DNA of 64,000 nucleotides from the NCBI RefSeq assembly GCF_029227915.1, contig NC_079876.1, positions 39,725,828 to 39,789,827 on the forward strand, in the 5' to 3' direction. A program made the position numbers and the translations under genes. Under the pieces are notes generated by a model. That model was given only the letters and a program-made list of their open reading frames with translations. It did no database searches and had not been told where the DNA came from. Position 1 is the first letter of the stretch. Each line of letters begins with the position of its first letter. Shown here in pieces: positions 24,576-33,974 of this stretch. The stretch comes from Hydractinia symbiolongicarpus (taxonomy: Eukaryota; Cnidaria; Hydrozoa; Anthoathecata; Hydractiniidae).

Positions 24576-26852
24576 ATACAAAGAAAGTACCCCGGGAGTA
24601 AACTCATTTCCCGAACGATTTTTTAAATTATATTTTCTCCACTAAAATGCATGAGACTTGTAGTTTTCAAAAATGTTTTCATTTTTGATGAGACGCTGAA
24701 TAAAAGAAGTTTAATCGCCGGCAAACGAAAACCTGCGATTTCCCGTAAATCCCGGACTCGACCCGTATAGTCAAAAGTATACAAAGATAGTACCCAGGGT
24801 GTAAACTCATTTCCAGAACGATTTTTTAAATTATTATTTCACCACTAAAGCCCATGAGACTTGTAGTTTTTAAAAATGTTTTCATTTTTGATGAGACGCT
24901 GAATAAAAGAAGTTTAATCGCCGGCAAACGAAAACCCGCGACTTCCCGTAAATCCCGGACTCGGCCCGTATAGTCAAAAGTATACAAAGAAAGTACCCAG
25001 GGAGTAAACTCATTTCCCGAACGATTTTTTAAATTATTTTTTCAACACTAAAACGCATGAGACTTGTAGTTTTCAGAAATGTTTTCATTTTTGATGAGAC
25101 GCTTAATGAAAGTGGTTTAATCGCCGGCAAACATAAACCCGCGATTTCCCGTAAATCCCGGGCTTGGCCCGTATAGTCGAATGTATACAAAGAAAGTACC
25201 GTGTGTGTCAACTCATTTTCAAAACGATTTTTTATATTATTTTTTCACCACTAAAAAGCATGAGACTTGTAGTTTTCAAAAATGTTTTCATTTTTGATGG
25301 GACGCTGAATAAAAAAAGTTTAATAGCTGGCAAACGAAAACCCGCAATTTCCCGTAAATCCCAGACTCGACCGGTATAGTCAAAAGTATACAAAGAAAGT
25401 ACCCAGGGAGTAAACTCATTTTCCGAACGATTTTTTAAATTATTTTTTCACCATTAAAACACATGAGACTTGTAGTTTTCAAAAATGTTTTCATTTTTGA
25501 TGAGACGCTTAATGCAAGAGGTTTAATCGCCGGCAAACGAAAACCAGCGATTTCCCCTAAATCCCGGGCTTGCCCCGTGTAGTCGAATGTATACAAAGAA
25601 AGTACCCAGGGAGTAAACTCATTTCCCGAACGATTTTTTAAATTTTTTTTTCACCACTAAAACGCATGAGACTTGTAGTTTTTAAAAATGTTTTCATTTT
25701 TGATGAGACGCTGAATAAAAGAAGTTTAATCGCCGGCAAACGAAAACCTGCGACTTCCCGTAAATCCTGGACTCGGCCCGTATAGTCAAAAGTATACAAA
25801 GAAAGTACCCAGGGAGTAAACTCATTTCCCGAACGATTTTTTAAATTATTTTTCACCACTAAAACGCATAAGACTTGTAGTTTTCAAAAATGTTTTCATT
25901 TTTGATGAGACGCTGAATAAAAGAGGTTTAATCGCCGGCAAACGAAAACCCGCGATTTCCCGTAAATCCCGGGCTTGGCCCGTATAGTCAAATATATACA
26001 AAGAAAGTACCGTGCGAGTAAAATCATTTCCAGAACGATTTTTTAAATTATTTTTTCACCACTAAAACGCATAAGACTTGTAGTTTTCAAAAATGTTTTC
26101 ATTTTTGATGAGACGCTGAATAAAATAAGTTTAATCGCCGGCAAACGAAAAACCGCGATTTCCCGTAAATCCCGGGCTTGGCCCGTATAGTCAAAAGTAT
26201 ACAAAGAAAGTACCCAGGGAGTAAACTCATTTCCCGAACGATTTTTTAAATTTTTTTTTTCATACTAAAACGCATGAGACTTGTAGTTTTCAAAAATGTT
26301 TTCATTTTTGATGAGACGCTGAATAAAATAAGTTTAATCGCCGGCAAACGAAAAACCGCGATTTCCCGTAAATCCCGGGCTTGGCCCGTATAGTCAAAAG
26401 TATACAAAGAAAGTACCCAGGGAGTAAACTCATTTCCCGAACGATTTTTTAAATTTTTTTTTTCATACTAAAACGCATGAGACTTGTAGTTTTCAGAAAT
26501 GCTTTCATTTTTGATGAGACGCTTAATGAAAGAGGTTTAATCGCCGACAAACGAAAACCCGCGATTTCCCGTAAATCCCGGGCTTGGCCGTATAGTCGAA
26601 TGTATACATAAAAAGTACCCTGTGAGTAAACTCATTTCCAGAACGATTTTTAAATTATTTTTTCACTACTAAAACGCATAAGACTTGTAGTTTTCAAAAT
26701 TGTTTTCATTTTTGATGAGACACTGAATAAAAGAAGTTTAATCGCCGGCAAACGAAAACCCGCGATTTCCCGTTAATCCCGGGCTTGGCCCGTATAGTCA
26801 AAAGTATACAAAGAAAGTACCCAGGGAGTAAACTCATTTCCCGAACGATTTT

Positions 26853-29847
26853 TTAATTTATTTTTTCACCACTAAAACGCATGAGACTTGTAGTTTTCAA
26901 AAATGTTTTCATTTTTGACGAGACGCTGAATAAAAGAAGTTTAATCGCCGGCAAACAAAAACCTGCGATTTCCCGTAAATCCCGGACTCGGCCCGTATAG
27001 TCAAAAGTATACAAATAAAGTACCCAGGGAGTAAACTTATTTCCCAAACGATTTTTTAAATTATTATTTCACCACTAAAGCCCATGAGACTTGTAGTTTT
27101 TTAAAATGTTTTCATTTTTAATGAGACGCTGAATAAAAGAAGTTTAATCGCCGGCAAACGAAAACCCGCGACTTCCCGTAAATCCCGGACTCGGCCCGTA
27201 TAGTCAAAAGCATACAAAGAAAGTACCCAGGAAGTAAACTCATTTCACGAACGATTTTTTGAATTATTTTTTCACCACTAAAACGCATGAGACTAGCAGT
27301 TTTCAAATTTGTTTTCATTTTTGATGAGACGCTGAATAAAAGAAGTTTAATCGCCGGCAAACGAAAACCCGCGACTTCCCGTAAATCCCGGACTCGGCCC
27401 GTATAGTCAAAAGTATACAAAGAAAGTACCCAGGGAGTAAACCCATTTCCCGAACGATTTTTTAAATTATATTTTCACCACTAAAACGCATGAGACTTGT
27501 AGTTTTCAAAAATGTTTTCATTTTTGATGAGACGCTTAATGCAAGAGGTTTAATCGCCGGCAAACGAAAACCAGCGATTTCCCCTAAATCCCGGGCTTGC
27601 CCCGTGTAGTCGAATGTATACAAAGAAAGTACCCAGGGAGTAAACTCATTTCCCGAACGATTTTTTAAATTTTTTTTTCACCACTAAAACGCATGAGACT
27701 TGTAGTTTTTAAAAATGTTTTCATTTTTGATGAGACGCTGAATAAAAGAAGTTTAATCGCCGGCAAACGAAAACCTGCGACTTCCCGTAAATCCTGGACT
27801 CGGCCCGTATAGTCAAAAGTATACAAAGAAAGTACCCAGGGAGTAAACTCATTTCCCGAACGATTTTTTAAATTATTTTTCACCACTAAAACGCATAAGA
27901 CTTGTAGTTTTCAAAAATGTTTTCATTTTTGATGAGAAGCTGAATAAAAGAGGTTTAATCGCCGGCAAACGAAAACCCGCGATTTCCCGTAAATCCCGGG
28001 CTTGGCCCGTATAGTCGAATATATACAAAGAAAGTACCTTGCGAGTAAAATCATTTCCAGAACGATTTTTTAAATTATTTTTTCACCACTAAAACGCATA
28101 AGACTTGTAGTTTTCAAAAATTTTTTCATTTTTGATGAGACGCTGAATAAAATAAGTTTAATCGCCGGCAAACGAAAAACCGCGATTTCCCGTAAATGCC
28201 GGGCTTGGCCCGTATAGTCAAAAGTATACAAAGAAAGTACCCAGGGAGTAAACTCATTTCCCGAACGATTTTTTAAATTTTTTTTTTCATACTAAAACGC
28301 ATGAGACTTGTAGTTTTCAGAAATGCTTTCATTTTTGATGAGACGCTTAATGAAAGAGGTTTAATCGCCGACAAACGAAAACCCGCGATTTCCCGTAAAT
28401 CCCGGGCTTGGCCGTATAGTCGAATGTATACAAAAAAAGTACCCTGTGAGTAAACTCATTTCCAGAACGATTTTTAAATTATTTTTTCACTACTAAAACG
28501 CATAAGACTTGTAGTTTTCAAAATTGTTTTCATTTTTGATGAGACACTGAATAAAAGAAGTTTAATCGCCGGCAAACGAAAACCCGCGATTTTCCGTTAA
28601 TCCCGGGCTTGGCCCGTATAGTCAAAAGTATACAAAGAAAGTACCCAGGGAGTAAACTCATTTCCCGAACGATTTTTTAATTTATTTTTTCACCACTAAA
28701 ACGCATGAGACTTGTAGTTTTCAAAAATGTTTTCATTTTTGATGAGACGCTGAATAAAAGAAGTTTAATCGCCGGCAAAGAAAAACCTGCGATTTCCCGT
28801 AAATCCCGGACTCGGCCCGTATAGTCAAAAGTATACAAAGAAAGTACCCAGGGAGTAAACTTATTTCCCAAACGATTTTTTAAATTATTATTTCACCACT
28901 AAAGCCCATGAGACTTGTAGTTTTCAGAAATGCTTTCATTTTTGATGAGACGCTTAATGAAAGAGGTTTAATCGCCGACAAACGAAAACCCGCGATTTCC
29001 CGTAAATACCGGGCTTGGCCGTATAGTCGAATGTATACAAAAAAAGTACCCTGTGAGTAAACTCATTTCCAGAACGATTTTTAAATTATTTTTTCACTAC
29101 TAAAACGCATAAGACTTGTAGTTTTCAAAATTGTTTTCATTTTTGATGAGACACTGAATAAAAGAAGTTTAATCGCCGGCAAACGAAAACCCGCGATTTC
29201 CCGTTAATCCCGGGCTTGGCCCGTATAGTCAAAAGTATACAAAGAAAGTACCCAGGGAGTAAACTCATTTCCCGAACGATTTTTTAATTTATTTTTTCAC
29301 CACTAAAACGCATGAGACTTGTAGTTTTCAAAAATGTTTTCATTTTTGATGAGACGCTGAATAAAAGAAGTTTAATCGCCGGCAAACAAAAACCTGCGAT
29401 TTCCCGTAAATCCCGGACTCGGCCCGTATAGTCAAAAGTATACAAAGAAAGTACCCAGGGAGTAAACTTATTTCCCAAACGATTTTTTAAATTATTATTT
29501 CACCACTAAAGCCCATGAGACTTGTAGTTTTTTAAAATGTTTTCATTTTTAATGAGACGCTGAATAAAAGAAGTTTAATCGCCGGCAAACGAAAACCCGC
29601 GACTTCCCGTAAATCCCGGACTCGGCCCGTATAGTCAAAAGCATACAAAGAAAGTACCCAGGAAGTAAACTCATTTCACGAACGATTTTTTGAATTATTT
29701 TTTCACCAGTAAAACGCATGAGACTAGCAGTTTTCAAATTTGTTTTCATTTTTGATGAGACGCTGAATAAAAGAAGTTTAATCGCCGGCAAACGAAAACC
29801 CGCGACTTCCCGTAAATCCCGGACTCGGCCCGTATAGTCAAAAGTAT
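26853..29847. repeat. 9-monomer higher-order repeat (about 1823 bp) flanking the LINE, left side
   Basis: Distinctive units recur 1824 bp apart (26853 and 28677). The stretch 28111-29720 then recurs after the LINE at 33975-35585. Subtracting the 4127-bp LINE and restoring the 86 bp missing at the insertion gives a period of 1823 bp, the same 9-mer with four net base losses. A trimer sub-repeat (28677 and 29284, 607 bp) is nested inside. Confidence 0.8.
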
Positions 29848-29862
29848 TATTATTATTATTAT
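29845..29862 (-). repeat. 3'-terminal (ATA)n tail of the LINE
   Basis: Six TAT units on the plus strand follow the satellite sequence AGTCAAAAG. In the element's own sense this is a terminal (ATA)n/(AAT)n run. CR1- and L2-like LINEs commonly end in short tandem repeats rather than poly(A). The first unit is shared with the satellite motif GTATAC, so the exact 3' boundary is ambiguous by about 3 bp and may reflect base pairing between the tail and the nicked target. Confidence 0.85.
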
Positions 29863-29866
29863 TTCA

Positions 29867-29872
29867 TTTATT
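29867..29872 (-). promoter_or_regulatory. AATAAA hexamer near the LINE 3' end
   Basis: The plus-strand TTTATT reads AATAAA in the element's sense, 4 nt before the terminal (ATA)n run begins. It could act as a polyadenylation signal, but in such AT-rich sequence a chance match is also plausible. Confidence 0.4.
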
Positions 29873-29875
29873 TAA

Positions 29876-29920
29876 AGTTGGTTTTACATAGTAAATGGTA
29901 AATACTAATTTACACCAACT
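29876..29920 (-). promoter_or_regulatory. Stem-loop in the LINE 3'UTR, candidate RT recognition element
   Basis: AGTTGGT (29876-29882) pairs perfectly with ACCAACT (29914-29920). After a 6-nt internal loop on each side, TAGTA (29889-29893) pairs with TACTA (29903-29907). The arms are symmetric about the same centre and close a 9-nt loop. The position just before the terminal repeats matches the 3' hairpins used by CR1/L2-like reverse transcriptases to select template RNA. Confidence 0.6.
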
Positions 29921-29965
29921 AAAGTAAAAAATAAATAAACAAAAAACACAAAGATGTACCAAACA

Positions 29966-32839
29966 TTAAAAATAAGAGACGAGAATAGCCGACTTATGTA
30001 GCCTACATGTGCAGAGATCTGAAAGATTAAGTGAGATGAGTTCCTTTTTAAATCTCTTGATGGAGAGAGAACTCTTCACTCTGTCAGGCAAAGAGTTCCA
30101 TAACAAACAACTTCGAAACAAAAAAGATCTAGTACCAAAGCGTGTTGAACTTGTGGATGGTAAAAGTAGACTATTTTTGCTGCGCAAATTGTAACTGATA
30201 CGTCTTATAGCGTAAAAAGACTGCATAAATGACGGATTTTCGTCTGTTAATGTTTTATAAATCTCTACGCAGATTATACGTAAATGCAGTTCGTGAATTT
30301 GCACACAGTTACAATTTACCAACAAGTCCTGATAACTGGAATGATAGTCTTTTGTTACAGCTCTCAATGCACGTTTGTGTGTTGAAATGATTAATTTATA
30401 CTGCACAGCACTGCAATACATCCATATAATGGGACAATAAGTAAATATTGATAAAATATAAGAATTAAGCAATAACTTTGATTGTTCAAAACTAATGAAT
30501 CGTCTTATTCTGTAAAGACATCGGACATTGCTATTTCCTTTTTTACATAGATTAGAGATGTGCTCATTAAAAGTGAGACATCTATCAATAGTAATGCCTA
30601 ATAATTTTACAGATTCCGATGCGACTAGGAAGTTATTGTTTATTCTTAGCGATAAAGTATCACTGTGTGGACAACCTAAAAACATCATCTGAAACTTTGC
30701 TGGATTAGCAACCAATTGGTTGTTTTCAAACCAAGCTAATACGTTATTTAAGTCATGCTGAAGGTCAGCAATGACTTCATTTAATTGAGATCCACAAGTG
30801 TAGATTGTATTATCATCAGCAAAGTTGCAAATATCAGTTTTTTCAATAAATAATAATAAGTCATTTATAAATACATTAAACAGAAGTGGACCGAGAATAG
30901 AACCTTGTGGAACGCCGAAAACAATTGAGAGCCACTCACTAAAAGAACTGCAGATTTTGGTTCTTTGAAAACGTCCAGAGAGATAACTTTTCATAAGGTA
31001 AAGACTTTTTCTATCAAAACCATAAGCAGCCAATTTTGAGATTAAAAGGCCATGATCTATGGAATCAAATGCTTTGGACAAGTCCATTAAGACAGTTCCC
31101 ACCACCCCAGACTTATCTAAGCACTGATGCCATTTACCAATTAGGCGAAATAGAGCATTTTGGGTGCTATATTTACTTCTAAAACCACATAATAATGATG
31201 AAAATATTGGTTGAAAATAGCTAGAAATCTGATTAAATAGAAGCCGTTCCAAAATTTTAGAAAAACTATTTAAAATACTAATTGGTCGGTAATTTTCTTT
31301 CCGAGAGTCGTCACCCTTTTTGAAAACGGGAATAACTTCAGATAGTTTCAGTACTGATGGAAATATACCGTTAGTGATGCAAGAATTTATGCAGTTAGTA
31401 AGTGGCAAGCAAATTTTGTCTGCAACTATCTGAATTATTCTCGTTGGAATTGGGCCACTGACTGCCTTTTTTGCATTTAGGCTCAGTATCACTTTATGAA
31501 CTTCCTCAGGATTAACAGGTAAAAAGGAGAAGTTTCTCTTCGTTTTTGAACGGATCTTTAAAACACTAGGGTGATCAGCATAATGGAGAAGGATAGAATC
31601 AAGTTCATTTAGAGATACTGAAGAGACCACTTTGGATTTCCAGGGTTTTAAATCAAGTTTCCTTATTAAATCTATGAAATATTTATTAAACATTGTCGCT
31701 ACTTCACCTTCATCAGAGATGAATTCATTTTTAACATCATCTAACAAAGCAATCTTTTCACTACCGCGAGATTTGTTCGAAAAAAAAGGTTTACAAGAGC
31801 TCCAAAAGTCTTTGGAATTGGTCTCGTGGGAATGAAAATATGATCTCTTTGCTGCTCTGTTCATATTTACAATAATGTTTCTTTGTTTTTTATAAAGCTT
31901 TATATATTTAGAGTCACCTGATTTATTAGCTTTGTTTTTGTAGTAAGAGCGTTTCATGATGGCCTTCCTTATATTTCTAGTGATGTGAGGCTTTTGATTA
32001 CCTCTTACTACTCGAATTTTTGCCGGTGCATGTCTATTTAGAACGTCTGTGAAGACGTTGTGAAAAGCATTAAAATTAGATTGATCAATAGCTAATAACT
32101 CAGATGAAAGGTCATACTCAAAATTTGTGCGATGAAAATTTCTGAAAGTTCTATATCTTATATATTTAGGTGAACATTTTATAAGAGACGATTTAAAAAA
32201 TGTGAAAATCAGATGATGATGATCACTGATTCCAGTTTCAAAAGAGCCGCTCTTTTGAAAGCATCTATTTTTATTTGTGAGAATGAGATCAATGCATCTT
32301 CCATCATCCGATTTAAAACACGTAGGTGTTTTTATTAAACTAGATAAATTTAAATGTTCCATAAATTTAGACATATCATTGTGTGTAAAGACTTCGTTAA
32401 AATCTCCTAGAATTACAAAACTTTCGTAAAAGGTTGAAAAATAATCCACTACGTTAATAATCTCGTCAAGAAAATAATTGAGACATTGTTTTGGGTTACG
32501 ATATATAGAAATAACAAGAAATGTTCTGTTCCTTAGTCGCAATTCAAAAGGAATACATTGAATATCCTCAGACATAACAGGACATTTTAATTGGCGCGAA
32601 GGAATATCCTGCCTTATATAAACCATTAGACCTCCACTTTTATCTGTAACATCCAACCTATAAGGTTGTTTAAATGAAGAGACCGCAAATTGAGCCTCTG
32701 GGAATGACGAGTCTAATTTAGTTTCCGCAACACATAGAATATCAACATGGTCTAGAACAATACATTGTAATGATATCAACTTATTCCTAATAGAATTGAT
32801 ATTCAGATACGAGATTAGAATATTATTTTTATACAACAT
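29966..32839 (-). CDS. LINE ORF2: APE endonuclease and reverse transcriptase (957 aa)
   Basis: This protein nicks target DNA and copies the element RNA by target-primed reverse transcription. The N-terminal endonuclease (about residues 7-215) has the APE-type motifs YLNINS (11-16), AETKLD (38-43), GDFN (145-148), DLILTN (184-189) and SDHHHL (205-210), so the expected catalytic Asn, Glu, Asp and His residues are present. The reverse transcriptase (about 490-765) shows SEVIPVFKKGD (500-510), NYRPISIL (516-523), MDLSKAFDSIDH (585-596), GVPQGSILGPLLF (642-654) and FADDNTIY (673-680), with the catalytic Asp at 586 and the Asp pair at 675-676. A thumb-like LLGITID (747-752 region) and the C-terminal LWNSLP (913-918) are typical of this superfamily. 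There is no RNase H. The chosen ATG is close to the first endonuclease strand and is in the same frame as ORF1. All motifs look intact, so the enzyme may be functional. Confidence 0.95.
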   Translation of the reverse strand: MLYKNNILISYLNINSIRNKLISLQCIVLDHVDILCVAETKLDSSFPEAQFAVSSFKQPYRLDVTDKSGGLMVYIRQDIPSRQLKCPVMSEDIQCIPFELRLRNRTFLVISIYRNPKQCLNYFLDEIINVVDYFSTFYESFVILGDFNEVFTHNDMSKFMEHLNLSSLIKTPTCFKSDDGRCIDLILTNKNRCFQKSGSFETGISDHHHLIFTFFKSSLIKCSPKYIRYRTFRNFHRTNFEYDLSSELLAIDQSNFNAFHNVFTDVLNRHAPAKIRVVRGNQKPHITRNIRKAIMKRSYYKNKANKSGDSKYIKLYKKQRNIIVNMNRAAKRSYFHSHETNSKDFWSSCKPFFSNKSRGSEKIALLDDVKNEFISDEGEVATMFNKYFIDLIRKLDLKPWKSKVVSSVSLNELDSILLHYADHPSVLKIRSKTKRNFSFLPVNPEEVHKVILSLNAKKAVSGPIPTRIIQIVADKICLPLTNCINSCITNGIFPSVLKLSEVIPVFKKGDDSRKENYRPISILNSFSKILERLLFNQISSYFQPIFSSLLCGFRSKYSTQNALFRLIGKWHQCLDKSGVVGTVLMDLSKAFDSIDHGLLISKLAAYGFDRKSLYLMKSYLSGRFQRTKICSSFSEWLSIVFGVPQGSILGPLLFNVFINDLLLFIEKTDICNFADDNTIYTCGSQLNEVIADLQHDLNNVLAWFENNQLVANPAKFQMMFLGCPHSDTLSLRINNNFLVASESVKLLGITIDRCLTFNEHISNLCKKGNSNVRCLYRIRRFISFEQSKLLLNSYILSIFTYCPIIWMYCSAVQYKLIISTHKRALRAVTKDYHSSYQDLLVNCNCVQIHELHLRIICVEIYKTLTDENPSFMQSFYAIRRISYNLRSKNSLLLPSTSSTRFGTRSFLFRSCLLWNSLPDRVKSSLSIKRFKKELISLNLSDLCTCRLHKSAILVSYF

Positions 32840-32908
32840 ACGAACTTTTTGCAGATCATTATTATTATGAAGTCCATCAATCGTTTGACTAGTAGAATGG
32901 CTATAGAG
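32840..32908 (-). other. 69-nt ORF1-ORF2 spacer, open and in frame with both ORFs
   Basis: ORF1 ends in TGA (minus-strand 32911-32909) and ORF2 starts with ATG at 32839. The 69 nt between them are exactly 23 codons with no stop, and the two ORFs share one frame (33970 minus 32839 equals 377 codons). The stop sits in the context TGT TGA CTC. ORF2 could be made by stop-codon readthrough, by reinitiation, or from a single ORF in other copies if this TGA is a mutation. Confidence 0.85.
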
Positions 32909-33970
32909 TCAACAGGTCAAAAATGATTTAAAATTTTCTTGGAGAACAAATGTACCTTTTCTATTAAGATGCAGTTTACTGCGATTTAGGTGTGATTCAT
33001 CAAAGTTGGAATGAGGAATATAACCAATATTTCTTTCTGCGCACTTTTTTGATACAATCTCGTTTACTTTGAATACCATATTTTTATACTTATCTCCCCT
33101 GGGTACTATCGAAGAAACTACGACAGACGTTTGGTCATCCATGCTAGCAGCCGCTAATGCTAAACCAATTATATCGTCAGCTATCTTATTTGGATCCTTG
33201 GATTTCTTAAAGTTATTTGTTCCACAGTGCAAGACAAGTACGTCAGGTTTATAAGCCATGGTCGGTTTGATGTAGTGATGCATACATGAAACTGTTGCAC
33301 CAGAAAACGATTTTACGAGAACTTTATTTTCAGACGTTGTTAAGTCGTGACCTTTAAGATCCTTCAATATAGAATCACCAACAATAGATATTACTCTTTT
33401 GTTATTGACATTAACGCTGTTCGATATATCATTATTACTGGCAATTTCGTGTGATTGATCAAAAAGTGTTTCTTTTTCATGTTTTGATTTACCAAGTGGC
33501 TCTTTTAATTTTTGTAACTCAGAATCAATAATAGGTTTATGTAAACCTTTAGCAATAAAATCATTTACATTATTATGTCCAAGTGGTTTTGATGATTCCT
33601 CTGGGATTACATTTTCATACAATGGAATTTTTTTGATAAAATTAGCGTTTTCAACCTGTGAAGGCAAAACATGCTCGTCACGGAACAGTGATTTTTCAGA
33701 ACTTGAAAGACTTAGAATGCGATTTATTAGGTTGTTTTTGTATCTAAGTTCTTCCTCGAGAAATTTTATTCTTTCACGATACGAAATAAATAGCTCTTCC
33801 AAAACAAAGCGATCCGTAAAAGTAAATTTGCTTTCCCATTTATCAGAGCGCTGCGCTTTTCCCTTCGTTTCGTCATACATTCTGTCTATAAATGCTTCGT
33901 CACTTTCTGACTTCTCTTCACTTCTTCTTGAGTCTTTTTCTAAGACAATGGGTATTTCCGACTGTTCCAA
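32909..33970 (-). CDS. LINE ORF1 protein, SGNH/GDSL esterase-like, 5'-partial (353 codons visible)
   Basis: The acidic N-terminal part has a predicted coiled coil at about residues 55-90 (heptad-like FVLEEL, IKFLEEELRYKNNL), then a polar linker. A SGNH hydrolase fold follows from about 190 to 350: VGDS (197-200, block I Ser), FSGAT (222-226, block II Gly), CGTNN (249-253, block III Asn) and KLHLNRKGT (332-340, block V His 334). The Asp usually three residues before that His is a Ser here (SKLH). Esterase-type ORF1 proteins are known in CR1 and L2 elements and are thought to bind RNA or lipid; the exact role is unsettled. The visible frame begins at a TTG, not an ATG. Upstream, the frame runs into satellite and stops at 34022-34024 without an ATG. 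The first in-frame ATG is residue 31 (33880). I therefore read this as an ORF1 that lost its true start by 5' truncation. Confidence 0.88.
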   Translation of the reverse strand: MEQSEIPIVLEKDSRRSEEKSESDEAFIDRMYDETKGKAQRSDKWESKFTFTDRFVLEELFISYRERIKFLEEELRYKNNLINRILSLSSSEKSLFRDEHVLPSQVENANFIKKIPLYENVIPEESSKPLGHNNVNDFIAKGLHKPIIDSELQKLKEPLGKSKHEKETLFDQSHEIASNNDISNSVNVNNKRVISIVGDSILKDLKGHDLTTSENKVLVKSFSGATVSCMHHYIKPTMAYKPDVLVLHCGTNNFKKSKDPNKIADDIIGLALAAASMDDQTSVVVSSIVPRGDKYKNMVFKVNEIVSKKCAERNIGYIPHSNFDESHLNRSKLHLNRKGTFVLQENFKSFLTC

Positions 33971-33974
33971 TATA

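Larger units (their letters stand above)
1..29847. repeat. 203-bp satellite array, left block (about 147 monomers)
   Basis: The anchor TAATCGCCGG starts at 201, 404, 607 and 810, a period of exactly 203 bp, and recurs in the same way to 29847. All monomers are in the same orientation. The monomer is AT-rich with one CpG-rich stretch (TCGCCGGCAAACGAAAAC and the bases after it) and long A/T tracts (CGATTTTTTAAATTATTTTT, then TTTTCAAAAATGTTTTCATT). Differences between monomers are mostly single substitutions and 1-bp indels. The array is open at the left edge of the window. There is no gene within it: the recurring 60-120 codon reading frames are by-products of repetition, since 203 is not divisible by 3 and each frame closes within one or two units. 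Function is unknown; large tandem satellites are typical of centromeric or other heterochromatin, which is inference here. Confidence 0.98.
29848..29965 (-). other. LINE 3' untranslated region
   Basis: 118 nt separate the ORF2 stop from the satellite. The region is AT-rich and holds a stem-loop, an AATAAA and the terminal (ATA)n run, each listed separately. In stringent-type LINEs the reverse transcriptase recognises its own 3'UTR, and a short 3'UTR with a hairpin before a simple tandem tail is the usual arrangement; assignment to this element is inference. Confidence 0.8.
29848..33974 (-). mobile_element. CR1/L2-like non-LTR retrotransposon (LINE), 5'-truncated, about 4.13 kb
   Basis: In minus-strand sense the element is: ORF1 (partial 5' end), a 69-nt in-frame gap, ORF2 with APE endonuclease and reverse transcriptase, a 118-nt 3'UTR and an (ATA)n end. 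There is no RNase H domain and there are no LTRs, which fits the Jockey superfamily (CR1/L2 group); the clade is inferred from the RT motifs and the SGNH domain in ORF1. The junction with the satellite at 33974/33975 falls upstream of any ORF1 ATG, so the 5'UTR and probably the first ORF1 codons are missing. No internal stop or frameshift was seen in ORF2, which suggests a recent insertion. It is the only mobile element in the window. The right flank begins with TTTTCAAAAATTTTTTCATT, which matches 28111 and not the sequence expected next after 29847. Confidence 0.95.

Noticed and set aside
1-29847. CRISPR-like array because of the regular repeat spacing
   Set aside because: The whole 203-bp unit is repeated with no unique spacers, and the LINE with APE and RT domains shows an animal-type genome.
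30009-30194. Plus-strand reading frames inside the LINE (30009-30194, 31632-31835, 33069-33254, 33633-34010)
   Set aside because: They are antisense shadows of ORF1 and ORF2, have no recognisable domain, and the last one crosses the LINE-satellite junction.
29848-33974. LTR retrotransposon or endogenous retrovirus
   Set aside because: There are no long terminal repeats, gag-like zinc knuckles, protease or integrase. The endonuclease is APE type and the RT motifs are of the non-LTR Jockey superfamily.
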